A stretch of DNA of 64,000 bases, taken from contig MU859076.1 in NCBI GenBank assembly GCA_033297205.1, positions 1 through 64,000 on the forward strand, in the 5' to 3' direction. Positions 59,201 to 64,000 of the stretch are shown here, in pieces (the stretch's first letter is position 1; every line of letters starts with the position of its first letter). The notes beneath the pieces are model-generated. The model worked only from the letters and a program-made list of their open reading frames with translations, ran no database searches and was not told the origin of the DNA. Made by a program: the position numbers and the translations under genes. The stretch comes from Pseudoneurospora amorphoporcata. Lineage: Eukaryota; Ascomycota; Sordariomycetes; Sordariales; Sordariaceae.

Positions 59201-59308
59201 CTTGACATGTTGAGGGAAGTAGAACTTCGGCCTAGTGTGCTCCACATGCTCGCCGGCCACATACGAGGCCGCTAATAGGGCGGCCGCAACAACGGATACT
59301 GTTCGCAT
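56246..59308 (-). CDS. msb2: MSB2-type signalling mucin
   Basis: Single minus-strand exon, 1020 residues. A signal peptide occupies residues 1-19 (MRTVSVVAAALLAASYVAG). Residues 60-700 are Ser/Thr-rich with many SSS, ATDS and TTS runs, the mucin part that is O-glycosylated. Next is a conserved ectodomain, IQIGFNYGFNYPFVAKNNNAAAQIF and LTMQINPAIDIILGSTLVGEG, diagnostic of Msb2. A single membrane span follows (TTAGIVGGAVAVAAAYGAAMFVIA), then a basic juxtamembrane RRYKRKKQAHRR and a Gly-rich cytoplasmic tail of about 95 residues. Msb2 proteins signal through Cdc42 to the filamentation and cell-wall MAPK pathway. The + strand ORFs across this gene are shadows of the Ser-rich code. The start is the first ATG in frame and gives the signal peptide. 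Confidence 0.92.
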   Translation of the reverse strand: MRTVSVVAAALLAASYVAGEHVEHTRPKFYFPQHVKRQYANATITSNDAPISTIDTSSDTVSQTTKRETTSNDKSESLSGIPFVKSTSSRLLTSSDSQSESESERPSVTTVVIASTVYVSPSQPTTVNSSTGSTAAASAPAVDTDSSSSADSTAGSSDSTSQDTTGSSSSATDNSSSDTPGSTTESSSGSTTESSSSSSTTEGSSSGSTTDSTGLPIKVIATDSASSSASASASASASDGAILPTSGANTTSSSGSATDAASSSSSVAQTASSSNPATDVASSSASATDSATSPGSVANTTSSAITATGIASSSASATDSATSPGSVANTTSLAVSSTDIANSSASTTDVASSPAASTDASDSLTSSSALPAVSSGVTANTTSPHSSSSLQAIALPTTIVEIVPTETATDGSASTGGIPPIIILPSIWRTSTSAADVANSTAPALVSETAPAANSTIGTATVSEIIATEDPLITSSSSSGILLAPTGVVSETSSASTNPTESFASSAASVVESILIPSANGTATEPTAPVTTSDIVTIPSATEPYASGSGSGIITASASLTTSEPEPPITSSGIVSIPVGNSTVTTTSAVESVPTTTGIPESSVPVIPGNSSIPVTSLPDTTTVLPPVTLINSTTIAANTSTIVPVIVTSASSESSVPLSSLEPVTTTQILIPPPAVTTTTTGPPVTHYTPTATVSNMPPGYNSPTTILVDQPPPSQTQSESFVQQTTATALPTELPKAIAPDDTTAPKPDDNVFIQIGFNYGFNYPFVAKNNNAAAQIFRLLPEALAFAGSIESHRVRVTKLMPMNTMKTLGYWTTLAVVSYPQAYVESLRLDVKMANSPLYNNPTPLVYNLTMQINPAIDIILGSTLVGEGAGGESGSNPNNAGNNVADPFTNSNNSKQTSQQRGTTAGIVGGAVAVAAAYGAAMFVIARRYKRKKQAHRRASSITGSPPDMQQMGGGSPALMGGALLSRDFTGYGGVAGGAPGGRDSHGSGRSGMGLSSRTAYISAPVAAENSLGWN
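58321..58500 (-). repeat. 90-bp tandem duplication in the mucin repeat region
   Basis: The sequence starting at 58321 recurs with few changes at 58411, a period of 90 bp (30 codons). It encodes SSSASATDSATSPGSVANTT twice. A shorter copy follows. Repeat-number variation is common in fungal mucins. Confidence 0.85.
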
Positions 59309-62300
59309 CGTTCCGGTCCTAGTCGATGTTGATCATGCACTGGTGATGCTGAGGTGATGTTGGTATAAGAGAATGGAAGGCGTCAACTGGCACTCGAGCT
59401 GCGGTGTGTGAATCTACACCGACGAAGCGTCAGCGCCGCAACAAGGCGACAGCGAGAGCAAGGGTCGACAGCAGCGGCAAGGAGGAACTCACTTGTCAGG
59501 AGAGAGTCGTAACGAGTGAACTTGACAAATGAGCCAAATGAGGGTAATCTGAAGACGGAAGCAGCAGTCAGCGAAATCGTACATCCATGGTTGAGATGCA
59601 AGCGAATTGGTGATCCCCGCGATCAGCTGTGGAACGGTGTGTTGTGGCCTGGTTCAAGGCAAGGGGACCGCGGGAGCGCTGATCGTTGCGTCTAGCCTTC
59701 CACCACTGCCCTCCCTCTCCAGCGAGGTCCCCGTCAGCGTCCCCGTCCCCGGCCAAGTCCCTAGATGCTCAAGTCCCTTTGTCGTCCTAGTTTTCGCTCC
59801 GGTTTCCATGCGCACCCCGTGGTATTTTCCCTGTTGAGTGTCGTCGCTAATGAACCAGGCACAACAGAGACCACCAGGCACCAATCAGCCCCTCCTCTCC
59901 AAGCCAAAATCCACACTCACATTCAAGGTAAATTGGGGGAAATCTCGATTATCGGTCCCGGTTGAGTTTGTTGTTGGTTTTTAAAATGAGTGGCTCGACG
60001 AAGAAATTCGTCTTGGGGTTGCAGGTACAAGGAGTCCGTCAGAGGCGGCGTCGAGGTCGGAGTCGGAATCGTGTGCACGAGTTCATGACAAGACGGGCAT
60101 CGGGAAACGGAAGAGAAGAAGAAACCAAGGCAAGGCGCGTCGACCTATCGGGTGTCTTGTTGATCCGAGTTGCTGGTCGCGGTCGCTGAATAGTCACAAA
60201 TCGACTGGCGGCGGCGGCGAGGTTGAACGGCAGACGAGTCGTGGGGAGAATTTGCAAGAGGACGACGTCGTCGAAGGGGCGGAGGGAGGTACGTGCCGAA
60301 AAACCAAGTTGCAAGTTGTTTAGCCGACGGAGCAGAAGAAAAGAGTGGAGGGAGAGAAAGGGTAGGTGGGAGTGAGAGTAAGAGTGAGTAAGGTAAGGAG
60401 GGGAGTTGAACGAATGAGTGGAAGACGCCCAAAGACGGTCAAAGGGTGCTCAACACCTCCGTAGAAACTAAGAGTGAGTGGACGGAAAAGAGAAGGGAAC
60501 GGAGAGATTGGAAGAAACGAGCGGCAGGACAGTAGCAGGTGTGCTGAGTGTAGAGACGGTGGTCCGGTGGGTAGGTGGGTGGTGGTAGCGTTGGTGGTCG
60601 ACGATGGGACTCTGCCAGGGTGACAGTGAAGCCAAATGGAATTGGAGGGAGAGAGGAGCAGGGACGGCAGCACTGCGACTGGAAGAGAGTGAGAGAAAGC
60701 GTTGGCCCGCTGCCCCGGCTGGGGGCGAAGCGAAGCGCTGCTGCTGCGTTGCAAGGGTACCTTGGTACCAAGTTTCCTCTTGGCTGCGTGTGCGATCCCA
60801 GGAGCGATATTACCTCGAGCCGGGGTGGGAAATGCCCCTGGGGAAGGAGGGGGACCGTTTACATCCAAGGGGATCTGGGGTCCGCCAGGTCCGCTAGCCA
60901 ACGGGGTACCGGCCGGCCCCAGCAAGCGCGGGAGGAGACTTGCACCCTAACATGAAACGGAGCGCATTGTTGGTCGGTGATTGTTCCTTGATTGCATGCT
61001 CCGCTCCGTCAATTGGACTGATGATGAGCACCTCAGTGACAGACAGACACCCTTGCTGACGACTCCCAGTCCCGCGCCGTTCAGCGACTTCAACCACGAG
61101 CCAGGTGGGCTTCCAATAATATCGTGGTGGCTGACGATAGGTAGTGCACGCTATTTTTTTTTCCCGACGTGAAGAGAAAGGCCGTCTGGGCTCTGGGCTC
61201 TGCAGTGTCCAATTTGATAAACTCCACTGAAGTTGTCGTCTGGTTTATAGTGACAGCGGGAAAGGGGTGTCAAAGCGTCTGTCTTAATCAGCACTCCTAC
61301 TTGGATTCTGCATTGACCTCCACTTGCTTTTATGTCCGGTCCTCATTGACGCAGTAGACACGCATACCAAAATTCTCGCCCGAAACTGGAAGCTATAGAA
61401 GGGGGGAGGTAATTGAATGAAAAGCTCTGCGCATTCTCGTTGGATGAGGCAATATTGGGATTAATGGCCCGGACCTTGGACGAGTTTTCCTCATCTTCCA
61501 TCTGGACTTCCCTCCCGCGTTTCCCCTCTTCTATTTCCACTTGTGCCCGCTGTGGAGAGATGGAAATAGTACAAACTGGGGCGGGCCCACGGTTCCTTCC
61601 TTGCATGCATCGCGCGCAAGTTCGCAACTGCACACAACAAGCACCTGCTCCCGACGGCAACTCGAATTCCTAAAAAGATGGACGTCTTGGCACCATGAAA
61701 GTTGTTTCTTGTACCACCCACTTGGTCACACAAGTGGCTTGTTCTGGCTGTTTGGCTACGAAGCTGAAATGTGCAAAAGTGCAGTGTAGACGATACTTAC
61801 CCTTGCAGTGGTTGAAGTTTGCCAAGAGGCGTTCGATTTTGGTGGAGCCTTAACTGGACTGGTCGGCTTGTCTGGTTGGCTGCCCGGCGTGTATCAATTG
61901 AATTTCTTGTCCCGTCCCCTCCACTTCAAGCACCGTGCACCTCTAGAGGTACGGTCCCTTGCCGCTTCCACTTGGTGGGCTGAGTGGGTCCAGTCTTCGC
62001 TGTTCCTGACGAAAGCCGAGCAGTGATTGGCTTGCTTACCTTAACCTTCTCCCCACCTCTGCAAGGGGAAGCGACAAGGGGAGAGGTCCTTCTCAAGGGA
62101 AGGCACCGAGCGCGCAACACACCACAGCTTGCACTACCTCCACTTGCACAGCTGGGCACACTTTCGGATCGTTTCAACCATTTCTCTTTTCTCTTCCCTT
62201 GTCCATACCAGGGCCGTCCACTCCGTTTCTCTTGTGTTCAGTTGCATCCGAACCCTTCTCGTCATCACTGCCCTTGCCGCCGTCGCCTTCGCCAAAAACT

Positions 62301-64000
62301 CCCTTCCACCTCACCTCCACTCCCCCTCCCCCCCGTCCCGGCGTCTCTTCCACGCGTGTCGCTGCGGCATCGCTTGCGCCATTGCGGCCTCTTGGGACCG
62401 GCCCTACAATGCCACACTGGGACACCACCAACGGGCACAAGGTGTTCGTGGAATCGAGAAGCACTTGAATACATTTCGGCAGTGGCTTTGTCATGTCGCT
62501 ACTCGCTCCTACTCATCTGGCCCACTACCCAGCATCGGCTAAATAAAAGAGCTGGACCGGTCGCCTTTTCTTGCCGTGGAACCAACTGAACCAATTTACC
62601 GAATCCTCCATTTTCACCACTGCCATTGCCTAGGTACCTACCTCTGCCTACAAATGCCGGTCGTGTGCTATGGCGGGTGGAATTGTGGGCTTTTCCGCCA
62701 ACATGGAGGGTTGGTTATCACGACATGACCACCAAGGACGGCCCAACATGGCCAACACCACGACAGTCTCCATCGCTTGGTCAAAGAATTGGCACTGCCT
62801 CCTTTCAATGGAACGACGAATCGAACATTCTCACGATATTCATCAACGACAGAGCCTCAAGCCCTGCAATTCGTACCTGTCAGGAGAACTCATCATGCAG
62901 CATGTGGCATGGCATGCTCGCCATACTTGTACGTCAAACCAAATATTGACCTCTAATCTTGCCAGGAACAAAGGAGAGACCGCCAGCGTGGAACAAGACA
63001 GCTGAGACTTCAACCAAACCACGAGTGTTTCTTCAAGAGATCCAAGACTCGCAAGGGAAACAAAACGGCGGCGCCAAAACGGTCCCACCTCGTGTCTCGG
63101 CCTCGGTTTTTCTATATACAGCCTTGTACTCCGTACCTTGTACGCCCAGCCTGCCATCCGAGAGGACTCGGCCCCCCATCCAAACTTCTCAAGCCTCTCC
63201 CACCCTCGCACTTTGTCAAGCCCCGTCCCTTGTTCTTCATGCGACCACGACTAGCGGGGGACCGCGAGCAAAAGCCGTTGCTGATCTTCAACAGTTCTGG
63301 CCGCTTTTGGCACTCCATAATACCCCTTCTCCCCTTCTGGATAACTTCGGAATAGTTTGCTGTCCAAGAACTACTAGTTCGCATCCTCCACGTCTGTTTT
63401 TCATTTCACATGTTGCACCCAACACAAGGTAATGTGCCATCTGCCTCCTGGATCGCCACAGATTGTTCCCTTTTCACACGGATTAATTACACTACGAGGC
63501 AACATGCAAGCTGCTCCCATAGTATGGGCATAATATGGAATAGTACCATATTGGCAAACCACCCGGACATGCCCGTGGTCCGGCAAATGTGTGGGAGCGC
63601 TGCCGTGCAACACCCTGTGTTGTCCCCGCGGTTATCCTCAGCTGCTTCATCAATAATCTCTGTGCCGCCTTGTTTGCAAAAGGAGAAACAAGTCCCGGTG
63701 AGTCCAATGAGGCTCTTCTCCTGTCATCGTGCCCCCGTCCGAAGAAGCTCCCCGCCAGACAAACTCGCACCATTTAAGGGTTTGTAGGACCATCACCCCC
63801 GAGTGTCATCCTCAGCATTCCAAGTATCTGCCACAAGTTGGCCCGTGAGAAGGCAAGAGGCTTTTGCTTTTATATGTATGGGTCACCTACCGAGGCTCAC
63901 CGGCGAGTGTCTACTCCTACAGCCACTTGCTGATTACAGTATGGGAACGGATCTTCTGTTGGTTTTCTTTGCCAGTTACCGGAAACAACAGGTAATGGGT
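59309..64000. promoter_or_regulatory. 4.7-kb gene-free region upstream of MSB2 to the window end
   Basis: I see no supported gene. Minus-strand DNA at 59309-60950 is rich in CT runs and short open frames, which fits a long MSB2 leader with upstream ORFs. 61000-64000 has mixed composition with several 100-200-codon chance frames, none with recognisable motifs. A gene cut by the right end of the window cannot be excluded. Confidence 0.4.

Noticed and set aside
61984..62589. A 201-codon + strand ORF near the right end
   Set aside because: Pyrimidine-rich DNA gives long Pro/Ser/Leu frames on this strand; no motif supports a gene.

Overview
This window is nuclear DNA of a filamentous ascomycete, most likely a Neurospora or close Sordariales relative. 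The signs are short GT-AG introns of about 50-80 nt with CTRAY branch points, GC-rich coding sequence with C-ending codons, gene spacing of 1-4 kb, AT-rich TpA-rich islands that look like RIP-mutated repeats, and a gene set (leu-2, NCS-1, CDC45, SEH1, ALG7, MSB2) typical of that group. No prokaryotic or viral gene is visible.

Layout. 1-790: AT-rich, TpA-rich DNA with degenerate TTAGGG repeats. 1465-6484: NPC2-like lipid transfer protein (+), V-ATPase subunit F (-) and NUR1-like nuclear rim protein (+). 6485-9736: a long disordered protein with C-terminal membrane segments whose frame is broken once by TAG. 11043-17583: leu-2 (+) convergent with an F-box protein (-). 19062-23119: transglutaminase-like protein (+) convergent with an RKM5-type lysine methyltransferase (-), whose N-terminal exons lie beyond an unusually long intron. 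25337-31038: long-chain acyl-CoA synthetase (+) and NCS-1 calcium sensor (-), separated by homopolymer and microsatellite DNA. 34053-36729: CDC45 (-). 39936-41193: LaeA-like methyltransferase (+), followed by an AT-rich retroelement relic. 42586-50679: four + strand genes in a row: JmjC protein, ALG7-type GlcNAc-1-P transferase, SEH1 nucleoporin, and an unknown protein again split by one in-frame TAG. 52023-54333: MFS transporter (-). 56246-59308: MSB2-type signalling mucin (-), with a 4.7-kb gene-free upstream region reaching the window end.

The genes do not form a pathway or cluster; they are mostly housekeeping functions (leucine synthesis, lipid activation, vacuolar acidification, DNA replication, nuclear pore and envelope, N-glycosylation) and signalling (calcium, mucin/MAPK, SAM-dependent regulators). 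The most interesting feature is that two unrelated unknown genes each carry a single in-frame TAG inside a long open frame. Fungi of this group perform sexual-stage A-to-I mRNA editing that favours the A of UAG and turns it into UGG (Trp), so both are candidates for stop-codon-correcting editing. In the first gene, the edited form would gain two membrane segments.

All exon boundaries were derived by hand from splice consensus, reading frame and recognised protein families; no database search or RNA evidence was available.
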